Below, one piece after another: positions 37,973-38,147 of a stretch of DNA of 38,147 bases. This DNA is from Dicyema japonicum (lineage: Eukaryota; Dicyemida; Rhombozoa; Dicyemidae), in the NCBI GenBank assembly GCA_011109175.1, contig RDEW01000088.1, positions 25,135-63,281 of the forward strand. Reading direction: 5' to 3'. Every line of letters begins with the position of its first letter. Within the stretch, counting starts at the first letter, position 1. The notes beneath the pieces are model-generated. The model was not told the DNA's origin. It did not search any database and saw nothing but the letters and a program-made list of their open reading frames with translations. A program made the position numbers and the translations under genes.

Positions 37973-38147
37973 CAGTCAAACCTCTCGAATCCGCCGTAAT
38001 TTTCTAAGTCCCAAATTCGGTTAAGTAATAAAATGCATTTTTTAATTTTTTTGTTAAGTAATAAAATGCATTTTTTTAATTTTTAAGACATTAATTTAGT
38101 CTTTTATTCAAAACAGATTCCGATAATTAAGAAAAATACGAAGGGAA
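37973..38147 (+). mobile_element. Left end of a Tigger/pogo-type element, runs off the window
   Basis: CAGTCAAACCTCTCGAATCC follows TA at 37971-37972. Inside are two direct copies of GTTAAGTAATAAAATGCATT (about 38022 and 38053). No coding part lies within the window. Confidence 0.6.

Noticed and set aside
1-38147. CRISPR array, prophage or bacterial operon
   Set aside because: No spaced short repeats, no ribosome-binding-site gene strings, and clear spliced eukaryotic genes.

Overview
This is a eukaryotic, AT-rich genomic window: five or more small host genes separated by a dense, layered graveyard of transposable elements. The host genes are only visible once introns of about 21-28 bp are removed. 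With such introns spliced out, ferritin, SSU72, ribonuclease T2, an SF3A1-like splicing factor fragment and a CRTC/TORC homologue (an animal-specific coactivator) all read in frame through conserved motifs, and all three stop codons are used normally. Animal-type genes plus introns of this size point to a dicyemid mesozoan or a close relative (inference; I could not run a search).

Layout. 1-900: one possible unrecognised spliced gene on the minus strand. 936-4850: fragments of two non-LTR retrotransposon families, a hAT remnant and a retroelement-like remnant; a 255-bp duplicated block around a single N looks like an assembly join. 4922-4994: tRNA-Arg(TCG). 5126-9702: a Tc1-like transposon with matching inverted ends, split by a 3.1-kb LINE that carries an 11-bp target duplication. 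9760-13663: a second LINE split by a hAT element (8-bp duplication), itself split by a Merlin element (8-bp duplication). 13785-16389: LINE tail, a short retroposon, two hAT copies and a Tc1-type MITE.

17235-20023: two host genes on the plus strand (SF3A1-like; CRTC). 20475-22570: LINE, Tc1 and hAT debris. 22807-26405: ferritin (minus), an unrecognised spliced gene (plus, divergent from ferritin), a LINE scrap and SSU72 (minus). 26560-30085: a nearly complete but broken R4/NeSL-like LINE on the minus strand. 30624-31308: RNase T2 (plus), followed directly by a perfect 12-bp hairpin. 31500-38147: mostly repeats: a tRNA-like repeat, a 94-bp tandem duplication, a Tigger/pogo relic, Tc1 and hAT scraps, a LINE endonuclease-like fragment and another pogo-type end.

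The host genes are housekeeping or regulatory (iron storage, RNA polymerase II CTD dephosphorylation, splicing, cAMP-responsive transcription, secreted or lysosomal RNase) and do not form one pathway. No transposon seen here is intact. Exon borders were placed by hand from GT/AG sites and reading frame, so they are well supported where homology crosses the junction and tentative elsewhere.
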